64,000 nucleotides of DNA, from contig NW_003546244.1 in assembly GCF_000090795.2 (NCBI RefSeq), positions 219,639-283,638 on the forward strand, given 5' to 3'. Origin of the DNA: Amphimedon queenslandica (Eukaryota > Porifera > Demospongiae > Haplosclerida > Niphatidae). The notes below the pieces were generated by a model that worked only from the letters and a program-made list of their open reading frames with translations, was not told the origin of the DNA and did not search any database. This document shows positions 35,397 through 47,913 of the stretch, piece after piece. A program made the position numbers and the translations under genes. Within the stretch, counting starts at the first letter, position 1, and the number at the start of each line of letters is the position of its first letter.

Positions 35397-37494
35397 ATGG
35401 CATTGTTCCCCGTGCCTCGTTACATGGGAGAAGACGAGAAAGAAGGAACAGTAAGATCTGTAATGACCTTAAAGGAGCTCCATACCATTGCTAAAGAACG
35501 GGCCAAATCAATTACTGGAAGGGAAGCAGGTACTATTATAAAGAAAGAAGTGAGGGAAATGGATGTGGATGACAACAAGAAAACTAAAGGGAAGAAAAGA
35601 ATGAAAAAACTTGAGCCTGACACAGAGAGCAGTGAGCAACTGAAGCCCAAGAAAAGAAAGCATGATGTGAAAGCAAGTGAAGAGACAATGGAACATGATG
35701 AGGCGTGCAATGATGATGGAGGTGATGATGAAACGGAGGAAAATGACGAGGAAGATAATCCTTTACCAATGGTGACGCATTCTGAGAGATATCGCCCATC
35801 GACACAACTGACCTATCATCACCTACCTGACTGGGTTACTCAGTCTCACCACATTGAGTCAGACATTGCCGAATATTCACAGTCTCTAGAAGACTTTGCT
35901 CTTAATCCAATCATTACGGATAACTTGCATAAGATGAGTGTCACCAGTTTATTTCCTGTCCAGTGTGTAGTTCTACCAGAGCTCCTGTCTAGCTCTCACG
36001 GTCCATTATTATCTACAGTTTCTGGAGCTCCCCCATCAGATATGTGCATATGTGCTCCAACTGGCTGTGGAAAGACCTTGAGCTATGTTGTGCCAATTGT
36101 ATCTAGTTTATTGAACAGAATTACTCGAGAGTTGAAAGCTCTTGTAGTGGTCCCATCTAAAGACCTTGCATTACAGGTCTATAATGTATTTGTGTCTGTT
36201 TCAAAAGGTACAAGAGTAAGGATTGGTGCAGTAGGCTCTCAAAACACTAGCTTCAGTGTTGAGCAGAAACAACTGATCAGTCATCATGGCCCGGCGGTTG
36301 ATGTATTGGTAGCTACTCCTGGTCGTCTTGTTAGACATTTGCAGGAGACACCATTTCTTTCTTTAGCGTCTCTTCGGTATCTAGTCATTGACGAAGCTGA
36401 TAGGATTTTTGAGCAGTCATATCACAATTGGCTAAACACTGTAATGGACTCCATAAGAGAGACTCATTCATCCGGTCATTGTCCTTTATCTTCATCTTGC
36501 ATACCCCGTATGTACCCCGAATTATGGAAGCCATCTTTCTCAAAGTCTTTATTAAAACATAAAGGAATGCACACTGACTCCCAGCTCTCTTCCTCAATTA
36601 ATGATTTAATATACCCGGCAGCCGCTCCCCTACAGAAACTTCTCTTTTCAGCCACTCTCTCACTGGATCCTGAGCAGCTCCACCTGCTACAGCTGTATAG
36701 ACCAAAGTTGTTTACTGCCACACCTGCATTGCAAGAAGATTTGGGTCAATCAATATTGCCATCAACTCTTAAAGAGTATTCGATAAGTTGCAGTTCTGAC
36801 TATAAGCCTCTTGTTCTCCTACATCTCATTCTTACCTTTGATCATCACAGGATCCTTTGTTTTACGCACTCTCGTGAGTCCACCCATCGCCTGACCCTCC
36901 TTTTAAAGGAGTATGATGCGCCTGTTGCTGAAATATCAGGAGACCTTTCGCAAGAAAAGAAAAACGAGCTAATTAAGAAATTAACTGGCAAAGAAATAAA
37001 GGTATGAAAGATAATTATATATTGCTTCATTGCAATGGTGCAGATAATGTGGGGTGCATTACCGTGCATATGTATTACTCATTCATTCATATAACTAATG
37101 ATATAATGTCTTTTATTGCTTAGGCTCTGGTTTGTTCTGATGGTATGGCTAGAGGTATGGATATCCCCGGGATCGACTGTGTCATCAATTACGATGTGCC
37201 TAGTCACTTTCGTTCATATTTGCACAGAGTAGGAAGAACTGCAAGAGCTGGCGCTGAGGGAGCTGCTTATACTCTAAATACATTTGAAGAGGTACTGGTA
37301 TATACATTGGATGTATTATGTTATAGTAGTGTGTTTTTCTGTAGGTTCATAAGTGGCAACGCATGATCAGAGAAGCAGGCAGGAAGCAAATTGAAAATGT
37401 ATCAATTACTGAAGATGATTTAAAGCAATATGTAATTAAATATTCAGATGCACTGGAATCTGTTGCTAACTCGATAACTTGTAAACGTAAATAA
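35397..37494 (+). CDS. DDX51: DDX51 / Dbp6-type DEAD-box RNA helicase
   Basis: Three exons: 35397-37001, 37124-37291, 37345-37494; about 640 residues. The ATG in GCCATGG was chosen (MALFPVPRY). An acidic/basic N-terminal extension with KKxKKRKHD-like nuclear signals precedes the helicase core: motif I APTGCGKT, motif Ia-like [20 protein letters not shown] box [14 protein letters not shown], then in the second RecA domain [13 protein letters not shown] and [10 protein letters not shown]. The long insert after the DEAD box and the SLFPVQ..VLPELL lead-in match the DDX51/Dbp6 family, which acts in early 60S ribosomal subunit assembly in the nucleolus. Motif Ia differs from the usual PTRELA, as in DDX51 relatives. 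Confidence 0.92.
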
Positions 37495-37606
37495 TTCTTT
37501 TTTTAAAAAGAAAATAAAATAATTATTTTTTATAGTCGATTAAAAATTATTAATTATTCTGGGTGTGTCAGTAATTATTGTTTCTATGGTAACAGAAACA
37601 CTCAAG

Positions 37607-40312
37607 ATGGCGGAGGACGAAGTTTATTATCTTAAAGGTTATTATTATACTTTATTTTGCTTGCCGTTATGGTTTCTGCATTTTAGAAGGTACAGTAGAA
37701 CTGGATAGTGATGATGGATACAGCTACAAAGAAATTGCTGTAAGTTTATTAAATTAACTATACTGTTATTGATCGTTGCTCCATCACTGCTGTAGGTTCT
37801 TGAAGAAGGTGCACTCTTGTCCTCAGGTAGGTATTACAATGATTCCTATAATAATGAAGGATTTATTATTATTATTAGATGGAGAAGAGGACTATGACGT
37901 TACAATTCAGCAGATTGAAATGTCGAAATCAGTACAACTGCCAACAGGGGAAAAAGAGGATGGTCCTAGTGGAGCAGAAAAGGTACAGCTTATAGCATAT
38001 GGCCTCCTCCTGTTAGTGTAGTTTCAGGCTCCAGTTCCTAACTGTGAGGTTGTTGAAGATTTTGTGAGGAATTTCCTTGTGTCAATGGGCCTTCAGCAAA
38101 CAGCACATTCCTTTCAAACTGAATGGTTTGTAGCTGTATTGCTATTATCATTCCTTCATTTCCTTTCTTGTTTTTACAGGTATGAGTTATCTGTTACCGG
38201 TCAGCTTGGCGATCAACATAAATACACTGTTCCTGACGTCTATGCTCAGTAAACTAAATTAGTTTTTATAGTCATCATTTCTCATTAATTTTCTTTTATT
38301 TATTAAAATAGAAATCGTATTCTTTATCAAAAATTAGAAGCTCTCCAAGCACAATTAAAGGGATTTGAGAAAGCAGCAAAGTATGTTTAAGCATGTAATA
38401 CTATGGCTAAATGAAATCTATAATGTGCTATTACTATTATAGGGATGCTAAAGAAAAGTATGTGAGACTCAGAAAAGAGCGAGATTATCATCGCATGCAC
38501 CACCGCAAGGTTCTTCAGGAAAAGGAAAAGTTGATGTCAGATATTAAAAGGTTTTTGCTATGAGTTGATGTCTCGAAATTATTTATGCATCATGATAGAG
38601 TCAAGGATCATTTCTCTGTGTACGAGCCAGTCTTAAAAGACCTTCACAACAAATACGAAGTTAGTTCTTAGACTACATCCAATTATAAATTTTTGAATCT
38701 TTAATTTGGCAGATGGCTACAAGAGAAAAACTTTTGACAAGCTTGGAAAGAGACAAAGCCATTGCTGAAGTGAGTAGCTTTAAAATGCCTTACATACATG
38801 TACATGATGTGCTGTATATATAGGTTGAATGCTTGCAAGCCACGCTTCAGTCTCTAAGACCTTTATCACATTCATCAGCAAAAACACCAACAGGCAAGCA
38901 ACCACTGCCACCAATCAGTAGCAAGCAAAGCTCTCCAGAAGCTAAAACTTTCAAGGTTTGTTTACATAATCACACTGCATGATTAAAGTTCTGCAGTCAC
39001 TTCCAGTAGAACCTGCAAATCCTTATCGTCATGCAACAACGCTGCCTTCAAGCACTCATCTGACACGCACAGGAGGTTTTCAACTCATTGGAACAATTGA
39101 TGCACATGACTATTCAATATCAGCGTAAGAGTATACATGTACATGCACTGCATGGTTCTAATGACTTTTTGGTTTAGTGTTGCACTTCATCCAACCAAGA
39201 GTATACTGGCAACTGGAAGTGATGATCACACATGGAGGATATGGGCCATACCTAATGGCGAACACATCATGACTGGAGAGGGTCATGATGATTGGATCTC
39301 TTCTGTACAATTTCATCCAAAGTGACTTATAATTATATATATATATATCCTTTATGCATATATAATGTATTCATTCTGTCTCTAGGGGTGACTTGCTAGC
39401 TAGTACAAGTGGAGATGGTACAATCAAATTGTGGAATCTCTCGCAATCAATGTCCACCTTAACACTGTCTGATCATAGGCAGCCCGGTACAAATAATACC
39501 ATTATTGTATGATTTTACTAAATAATAACAGTGTGGGGTTGTAGCTGGCATTGGTCTGGTAAGATACTCTCTTCAGGAGGAATGGATCATTGCTGCAGAA
39601 TATGGGACATTGAGAGGTACATGCATGTACACTGGTACACCATAATGATGCTAATCTTCTTTGTTATATTACATTAGCTCTCAGTGCATCCTTACTCTAA
39701 GAGGTCACAATGACTCTGTCAATGCTGTGCACTTCTTGCCTTATTCTAACACTGTTGCTACATGCTCTGCTGATAAGACTGTCTCATTATGGGACATTAG
39801 GACTGTGAGTTGGTTGCTGTCCTACCAGTCCATTATACTCGACATTTTTATATTGACAGGGTTTGTGTAATCAGACATTTTATGATCATCACAATTCCTG
39901 TAATGCCATACTAGCAAACCATCAAGTGAGCTATAATATTATTTTAAAACATTCATTCCTTTTCATAGGCTACTGTCCTGTACTCCACTGACTGCTTTGG
40001 CATTACTTTCAAGTGGGATCTGAGAAAGAACACACAGACTGCACTGTGGGATCTGGGACCATTCCCTATCAATGGCATGGCTATTGATCCAGCAGGTACA
40101 CACAACACACTCGATGATAATCACTACTCTTGTATATAGGGACGGTATTAGCTTGTGGGTCAGGATCAGGGAAGATAAGTCTAGTTGAGCAGATCAAGGG
40201 ACAGATCTCACACTTAGAAGTGCCTGGGAGCACTGAAGCTTTATGCTATGGACACAAAGCAGACACACTCTACTCAGTCGGTAGTACTGGAAACATTGCA
40301 GTGTGGCAATAA
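37607..40312 (+). CDS. SPAG16: SPAG16 / PF20, WD40 protein of the axonemal central apparatus
   Basis: About 15 short exons from ATGGCGGAGG at 37607. The N-terminal half is acidic and then coiled coil (LYQKLEALQAQLKGFEKAAK; KVLQEKEKLMSDIKR). The C-terminal half holds about seven WD40 repeats (IDAHDYSISAVALHPTKSIL..GSDDHTWRIW; GHDDWISSVQFHPKGDLL..GTIKLW; GHNDSVNAVHFLPYSNTVAT..VSLWD), ending GNIAVWQ. This matches SPAG16/PF20, needed for the C2 side of the central pair and flagellar beating; in a sponge that would be choanocytes, larval cilia and sperm. It starts 112 bp after DDX51 and ends 58 bp from the UBA2 stop, tail to tail. Confidence 0.92.
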
Positions 40313-40370
40313 CACACATTATGACTCTGCTGATGATGATGATGTGATGAATAGTATTGATGTTATACTG

Positions 40371-43300
40371 TTATTGGATGAGAGAGTTATTATAGTCTGT
40401 TCTTTGCTTTTTGCTTGTACTCTCAATATCATCCTCGGCCTTTCTTTTGACAAGCCTTGCTTCATCTGCACAAAATATAAAGAAAGACACTACTAACCAG
40501 GGACGTGCTAGATGCATCATTCCTGTACCTATATTATCATCACTTATAACTTCAAATTCCTTTTCATCACTAAGAGCTTCGTCACTAGCATAAGAATAGA
40601 ATTAGTGGCAAATTGTAATCGTTCATTTTAGGCTCAATTCTGTGGGACTTACCTATGAAATAAGTTCAATATGAGTTGATAATTTTGAAGGAAGTCATCA
40701 ACTTTTAGTCTTGATGCACCGCTAATATTGAACTCACCCAAAAATTTTGGGAGGTTATCTATTAAAATAATAATAAATAGTATAGCATTGCAATTATCAT
40801 TGGAGACTTTTACCATCAGTTTCACCTTCTTCACTGGATATTAAAATCGTTCCTAAGTTAATGGGCATGAAAAATGATGTAAACTAAAATATTAATCAAA
40901 AATAAATAATACCTTTTCCATCGTCGATTTCAACATCAGGGGCAATCATACCAAAATGACCAATTATAATCTACAGATAATCATACATGTACATGTACTT
41001 ATCGACAATACTGAGTTACTTTGTCTCTAAGAGTAGCTATTGTAGTTGAGTTGGTGTTTAGTTTGACTGATGCTTCAGGGCATGGTGAACACACATAACA
41101 CTTTGGGTTTGGTTTCAAAAGTGGGCAAGTGACGAGGAGTCTTTTTCGAGGATTTGGGTTTTTGGGAAGATAGGTCTAATTAGCAATAATAATAAAAACA
41201 ATAATAATGTTAACCTAACAACATTAATTTACCGTTTTACATTTATTAAATTGTCCATCTAGTATCTTCAGTGCTTCCATTACAATGAGACCAGCTATTA
41301 CAGCATTCGTTGTAGCAATAGCAGGAATTATATTGCCAGCCATAGCTAAGAAAATAATAAAAAATATCTGCATTATTACATAGTTTCCCACGGGATTTTG
41401 GCATAGTGCTCAGTTTCTTGTCAGTGGATTTTCAAAAATTTGACAAATCATCCCATGTTGATAAAATTCCATCAAACATGAAAAGGATAGAATTCTTATT
41501 ACGTTTTCAATGCATTATACATGTAAATATATTGTGTTAAAAGTTTGAGCTAATCTGATCAAAATTAGATTTTTTACAAATTATTTGTAAAGTTGCTCAA
41601 AAATCGAGCCAAAGTCCCTGTACTATAGGTACATGGTCTCAATTTTATGAAATATGAGCAAAAACTTACACTTGATGTCAAATTTACTCTTTAGCTGGAT
41701 ACCAAATGTGTGGCACCGAAGATTTGCTGTTGCTACCACAAAATCCAAATCATTGTGATCATCTTTGTCCCAAATAAGCTCTCCTTCTTTGAGCTGTCTC
41801 TCTCTCAAAACTGGCAAACTATTAAAATAATAAAATAGAAAACTAAATGGATGCAAAACAAGTAAGCTCCCCGTATTTGGTGGTCGAATGTGCTCACCAA
41901 AAATGCAATTAGTATCGGATAATTTGCTACTTTTAAAAATCAGTCATACATGTAAGTAGCCCAATGTAGCTTGTATTTGGTAAATACCTTTTCATAAATA
42001 CTTTCACACACTCAGCAACACTCCATATCCTTTGATCAGGGAGTAGCATGTCTCGATCATTCTCATCTACACATACATACATACATACATGTACATACAT
42101 TACTCAATCATCATGCACTGACCACTGCTAGATAGCAAACTCTCAGCTTTTAGTGGCATCGGTGGTTGCCTTGTCTGCCAGAGTTTCTCCATAGACAGCA
42201 GATACTCAATATCGGACACAAATAACTAGAAAAGAACATTAAAAATGACAAAGAGCGTAAAGAAAAAGAACAAGCCAACTTTCTCAAAGACTTGCTCTGG
42301 ATTGTATTCCTTGGATTCAACCCATTGTCTGGTTGACACTCTCTGAACTACCTCATTCTCTGCTTCCATCACTTCACCTGTACAAATGCATCTTACACGA
42401 TACAATGTAACAATAAAGGACATACTGTACCATTTTCCAAAGCAGTATCAGGCGATACATCATTATCGGCATCAGGCTCACCAAACAGTTGACTGTATAA
42501 ATGTTTGGCCCATACAATGCAATGAATAGGTTCTGATGGAGTATTGCGAATAGTGCAGCCAGGGAAGGTCTTTGGAGCAGGTTTGGGTTGACATTCGTAG
42601 CATTCGCTAGCTCCCTATTGCAATTAAAATTGAAAATAAAATTGTAAAAGACAACAAAAGGAGGAGACAATGTTAATTGTACTAAATACCTTTCTAATCA
42701 CTGTTACTTGCCCTAAATAGCCAGCACTCCCACTCTCGACTAGTGTAATACCAGCCGCCAAACAAAGACGATTGACATGATTACGCGCCTCTACAAAAAA
42801 TTAAAAAAAAACAACAGAGAAAAAATTAATAATGATATTTAATAATGATAGATTTACTTTTATTATCTAGAGCATTCATTACTAATGCAAACTGCTTGTA
42901 AAAGGAGATATTGTATTCAGGGCTATAGATAATGCAGTGAGAGGTGAGAGTATCAGTGACATTGGAACTAATGATGTACTTTAGGATTGAGTCGTGGATG
43001 GCAGTGATGGTTGCTGTTGGGTTGAAAGCAAGAGCACTCTCACGAGCTACCTAATTGAATAATAATGGGATGAATGATAATAATTTAATTTTAAGATCAA
43101 ACTTTTAAAATATGTAATTAAACTGCAATATATAGTTTTATTAAAATACCTCAACCTTTGGCCTCCCAACGTGGTCCTTTTGAAAAAGGAACTGCCTGTT
43201 TAAGTTACTCACATCAATCGTGTCTAAATCAACCTCAAAGTAAAAGTGAACACATCAGATTGTAAATTCAAAGATTATGCCTTCCATTCTTACTATGACT

Positions 43301-43425
43301 AAATTCTTGAATCCGGTCAATACTAAATTCTTAATCAGTTCACAGCCTATACCGCCAGCTCCTACAACCAGGACTTTACTTGTAGACACTGTGTTCCTTA
43401 AACTTTCATTCAGACAATCCGCCAT
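40371..43425 (-). CDS. UBA2: UBA2 (SAE2), catalytic subunit of the SUMO E1 enzyme
   Basis: Many short exons on the minus strand starting [13 protein letters not shown] at 43425. Motifs: nucleotide-binding [42 protein letters not shown], a CYEC zinc half-site, and the catalytic cysteine in [20 protein letters not shown]. The second zinc half-site is CYVCSPC, followed by a ubiquitin-fold domain and a basic tail with KRK and KKQR, probably a nuclear signal. With SAE1 it adenylates SUMO and carries it as a thioester before transfer to UBC9. The donor AATATAG|GTACAG near 40536 is preferred because the next GT would run into a stop. Confidence 0.93.
41385..41640. repeat. Dispersed intronic repeat copy
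   Basis: In a UBA2 intron. Contains GGGATTTTGGCATAGTGCTC, CAGTTTCTTGTCAGTGGATT, AAAGTTTGAGCTAATCTGAT and CTGTACTATAGGTACATGGT; the longest copy seen in the window. Confidence 0.65.
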
Positions 43426-43443
43426 TATTGATGTAATTAACAA

Positions 43444-43485
43444 TGGGCGTGGCTAACACTATTATTACTTACTTAGCCACGCCCA
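43444..43485. promoter_or_regulatory. Inverted pair of KLF/Sp-type CCACGCCCA boxes upstream of UBA2
   Basis: TGGGCGTGGCTAA (43444-43456) and its perfect reverse complement (43473-43485) are separated by 16 bp, 19 bp upstream of the UBA2 start codon. They are the only GC-rich words in AT-rich flanking DNA. Confidence 0.55.
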
Positions 43486-43567
43486 CATTAAATTTAATTG
43501 TAAAAATAAGAAGAGAGAATAGAATAAATAACATTAAAATTAACAAAACATAAAAACATGAGAGTGA

Positions 43568-46500
43568 TCATGTGATGCCTAAATTAAATTCATTTAAACT
43601 GCCTAGTCCATCACTGGCTTCGCCCCAGAATTGGTCGAGGAACGGATAATCATTATATGGATCTGAGTCTAGCATGAACGGGTCAGAATCAAGGAACGAT
43701 GAAGCACTGGTGCCACTACCGACAGCACTGAGCTCTATTAGAAATAAAAGAAATAAAATTAAAAAGAGCTATAAGTACTAGAACATCGTCATACTCACCG
43801 GCAGCTATTTGCTCTGCCTCTCTCTTCTGCCTTTCCTCTTCCTCCTTTCTTTCCTTCTCTCCTTCTAGCCACAACCTCCTTAGGACTATACTGGCACTGT
43901 CATCATTATTCTGCCTCTGTGTATGTGCATATATGTGTGTGTGTGTGTGTGCGGAATTAATATCAAAGCATTCATTCATACAGCAAACCTGTTCTTCTCT
44001 CAACAATATTTGCTGGAACTGGTTCATTAGTCCTTGACTGCGTGATAACAGCACACCAGCGATGCCCTCATACACAGCATCAGCTAAAGGATAATATAAA
44101 GACAATTTAGACGTTTTCCAAAGCATCACTGACTCGGTTACCTTTTTCCATTGCACCCGAGGGAAGCTCGGGCTCCCGGTAAACATGATACGGCAGTAGA
44201 CGGAGTATGAGATCTTGCCAAGTGGAAAACGGTCGCTCTAACTCGGGAGAAGAAATCTGCTGATGAAGCTTGTCCAAGTGAGCCTGGAATCTAAAGGCAA
44301 TCCTAGCTTCCTCTGACGATTGTAGAACCTGATCGTAATGATAAAGATAAACATGATCTAAAGAGGCAGGGAACATACTTTCTGAAGAGCACTGATTCTT
44401 TCCTTCTCAATATTTTCTTGTGCAGTTTTATTTGGGAAATTGCGACTATTGGAATTCTACAAAGAAAAGGTCAATTCCATCATGTATATACATTATTGTA
44501 CTGACCTGTGGCAGTGATGGCTTGGCTACTGTTAGTGGAGATTTATTAGTCTGACTGCTGTTAGCTATTGTTGTAGGAGGCATTTTCATACCAACACTCG
44601 CCATATACTGAGATAAAGGACTACAAAAACTTATCAGTGATACTTTTAAAAACAGTATACATTAATCTACCTCGAATTATTGGTTTTCTGTTGCTGTAGT
44701 GCACTGGTAGAAGATTGAGGCTGCTTGAGTTGCTGTGGTGTTGATGTTGCCTTCACACCAGAAGAATATGCAGGGCTAGTTTGAAATGGTGGTTGAGGAC
44801 TAGCCTAAAAGTTAAAAGTTGATAATTTTATGATCATTTATGTATGTTTTATCTTACTGTCGTGATTTTCCCTTTAGCAAGACCATCTTGAGCTTGCTGG
44901 ATTAAATTTGGAAGATCAAAACTGCTCCCACTCCATTTATTAGCTCTCATGTACTGAACTACAGTGAGAAGCATCGGTGGCATTGGAATACGGACCAGAT
45001 CTGCTTCAGGTAATCTACAAAGTGTTCTAAGAGTCTCCAGTGTAACTCCTGGCAAAGGGCCAGTAGGAGCTGATCCAATAGAGCTAGTGATGGTACCAGT
45101 GCTTGATGTAGCCACTGATAATGTTGACTGTCCTCCTGAGCTTGTCTGCTTGCTCACTGTTGCTGCCAGCCCAACTGAAGTTTGTCCTCCTATTCCTCCT
45201 CCACCTAATGCTGCCAGTCCTAATGGTGGAGTATGACTGATTGGAGTTGATCCTATACTGATCGACGAGAGAGCACTAATATTAGGAGTGGCAACAGGAT
45301 TAATGATTGATTGGGTGTTAGTGGTAGCAGTGACAAGTGAAGGAGAAATGGTCGTAGTAGCAACAGGCATTCCATTGACAGTAGCTGTCACAGTAGCAGC
45401 AGTAGATGATGCTGCTGAAGCAACTTGCTGCTGTAAATTAGCAATCATATCAGGAGGAAGGGCCTAGAATGTGAAATATTATTATATATTGCTTGTTACA
45501 AAAAAGCATGTACTTTAGCTAGTATGTTATTCTTAATGAGCAAGTCCTTGAGTTCATTCGTTGTAGTGGGACGCTGATCAGGCGGAAGTGAGTTCAAAAA
45601 TTCTTGAATACGTTGAATCCTATAACTGTACACGGCACGAAGCACGTTAGCTTGAGTTTGTGCAGTCACCTAAAGAAAAATGAAATCAAGCAAAAGAAGA
45701 GGGACTAACCTGCAAACCAGTAAGAGATGGCAAGTTGTTGCTGGAAGATGTAGAATTGGACAAAGAATGAGTGACAATTGAGGGACTATTAATGGTTGAT
45801 GTGGTAGAAAGAGGCATAGGAAATGGTGTAGAAGTCTTCACTGTAGACTCAACAGAGCCAGCTTGCAGTTTTGACTGAGCCTGACTAACAGATAGCTTCA
45901 ATGGTGCTTGAGTAACTACATGATTCACTTGATTAGGGACAGAAAGACCAAGCGTACCAGTAGGAAGCGTCAAATCGTTAGTCAAAGATCTTGGAATAGA
46001 AGCAATTGTTGATAAAGAAGGAGGGAAAAGACTAGCAGTGGCAGTACTTAGACTCAGTGAATGGTGCGGTAATGGTTGACTCACAACAGTTGCAGTGGGT
46101 ACATGTATATGAAGTGGATTCAAGCCTGTAGCAGCACTTGATTGGCTTGGTAATGGTAGTGTAGTGATACTGGAACTGCTACTTGGCNNNNNNNNNNNNN
46201 NNNNNNNNNNNNNNNNNNNNNNNNNNNNNNNNNNNNNNNNNNNNNNNNNNNNNNNNNNNNNNNNNNNNNNNNNNNNNNNNNNNNNNNNNNNNNNNNNNNN
46301 NNNNNNNNNNNNNTAATCGATGAAGCTGGCGTACTAAATGGCTTCACTAACGGTAAAACTAAGCCACCATTAACAGGAGAGCTGATTGGTTGGTGGAATT
46401 TAGATGTGGGCAGTATACTTGGAATTACACTTGTTGTGGACGATGTTTGTGCTTCACGTTTTAAACGCTTTGAATCCGGAAACTCAACATCATCATCAAA

Positions 46501-46855
46501 GTGTCTTTTCACAGGTCCTATAATATAATGCATGTGTACATTACACATTAACATGATTTTACACTAACTTCTGACACTTACCATTACTACTGCCAGCAGA
46601 TGTAATACCGGAAAAGGATAAAAGGTCCTCCAGGCTATTCAATGAAGACACATCTTCATTGAAATGATTACTAAAATGAGGATTGAGTGTTTTGTGTAGT
46701 GCTTACAAGCATAATATATATTACCTGATGGTAGTATCGCGAGAGGGAAGAGGAGAAGAGGAAAAGAGAGCGCTTGTGTCTGGTGTTTGCAATGAGTGTT
46801 GTTGTTGAGAGGAAGAGAAAGATGAATGAAGGGAGAGATTATTTGGTGCAGCCAT
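43568..46855 (-). CDS. BICRA: GLTSCR1/BICRA-family subunit of the non-canonical BAF complex
   Basis: Minus-strand gene starting MAAPNNLSLHSSFSSSQQQH at 46855, stop at 43568. Most of the protein is low-complexity Ser/Thr/Pro/Gln/Val sequence. A KRHFDDDVEFPDSKRLKRE segment could be a nuclear signal. The C-terminal part holds the GLTSCR1 homology region: IAFRFQAHLDKLHQQISSPE, then RPFSTWQDLILRLLPYHVYR and, after a linker, a long helical stretch (FQQILLREEQ; LRRLWLEGEKERKEEEERQK). In human BICRA/BICRAL this region binds BRD9-containing GBAF/ncBAF. A second helical region (SYRIQRIQEFLNSLPPDQRP) precedes the Gln/Ala-rich part. The gap at 46188-46313 removes about 42 codons without obvious loss of frame. 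Confidence 0.8.
43932..43951. repeat. (GT)n microsatellite
   Basis: Short GT dinucleotide tract in an intron of the BICRA-like gene. Confidence 0.8.
46188..46313. other. Assembly gap (126 N) in the BICRA-like gene
   Basis: Unsequenced bases within a Ser/Thr-rich coding exon; the low-complexity sequence around it may explain the gap. Confidence 0.98.
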
Positions 46856-47913
46856 TCATTGCCCTATGGGAGACATAAACATAGCATTGTTGACATTGTG
46901 TGGTCTATATGTACGATGTGTACACCTGGCTACCACATAAAATTCATTTTGCCCTTATTTGGCAAATTGGCATTGATAAGGGCCACTATCACTATCTGTT
47001 TCTTTCAATTACTCTCACATTTTGCATCATTTTATCAACCAAAATACTCCTCTCTCTCTTTCGTGACAGTTTAACAATTGTTTAGCATAACAAGGCAAAA
47101 AGGTGCAATTAAAAAACATGACTGAATATAAGTTGGCAAGATCATGATATGAAAAAAAGAGTACCAATTTATTATAACTTGTGTTAAATGTGTTTTTGTC
47201 TGACCTCCTCTGCAATTATAACAATTACAATAATGCACCAGACACCATTTTTTACTCCTTGCCCGTGGTGTAAACGGGCAAGAAATACAGCCATACCGGC
47301 TGGACAAATAATGGGCGAGAAGACAAAAGGACATTAGTGGTGCATTGACACAACCTAGCAATACAGGGAAATGATATTAGAGGCTCTATTTTCCTCATAA
47401 AGGAGCTCTAAGGCACCACTAGGGTGCCGTAATATGCTCCTTATATACGCCTAGGCGATGCGCTCACAGTGAATGGCTCAGAAAGCTGTATTTCCCGGTC
47501 TATAAATAGCCACATGTACTGGTAGTCAGACAAAGGGCACAAACACTGACCGAGGGGCACTCACTTTCCACTAGGCGTTGATAATTTGCTGGCCAGGCTG
47601 TGGAGTCATGAAAAATTTCACCAAGCAACTTCCGGTACGTGTCCGTAGAGCAGCAAACTGAACCCCCAAACTGGTATTGCTCACGTGATTAGGCACCTAA
47701 TCACGTGATTAACAATGTAGGTGACGTAATTATGATGCAACCGGCTAGGCAAATATTGCGCATGCGCAGAACGGTTAGTTTATATTAAAATTGATTAATC
47801 ATAATAAATAAAACTATAACTTTGGGACAGTTGGTTGTCTTGGATATAATGTGATATATTCAGTTCTGTATAATTTAAAGAGCTTAGATATATTTATTGA
47901 TAATATTTCTGAC
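46856..47913. promoter_or_regulatory. BICRA-like upstream region: paired E-box palindrome, NRF1-type site, hairpin
   Basis: About 1.06 kb without a convincing gene, the largest intergenic stretch here and less AT-rich than its surroundings between 47250 and 47770. It holds a hairpin (AAGGAGC 47400-47406 with GCTCCTT 47436-47442, inner GGCACC/GGTGCC), the palindrome CGCCTAGGCG (47448-47457), two TCACGTGA boxes in a perfect inverted repeat (47681-47708) and TGCGCATGCGCA (47757-47768). A non-coding first exon of the BICRA-like gene is possible. Confidence 0.5.

Noticed and set aside
35420-35805. Three overlapping minus-strand open frames
   Set aside because: They are shadows of the acidic, low-complexity N-terminus of DDX51.
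44964-45236. Plus-strand open frame opposite the BICRA-like gene
   Set aside because: It is antisense to a Ser/Thr/Ala-rich coding exon whose bias keeps stops out of the opposite frame.
47071-47361. Cys-rich minus-strand open frame in the intergenic region
   Set aside because: No start context, no splice partners and no motif; more likely non-coding DNA of unusual composition.
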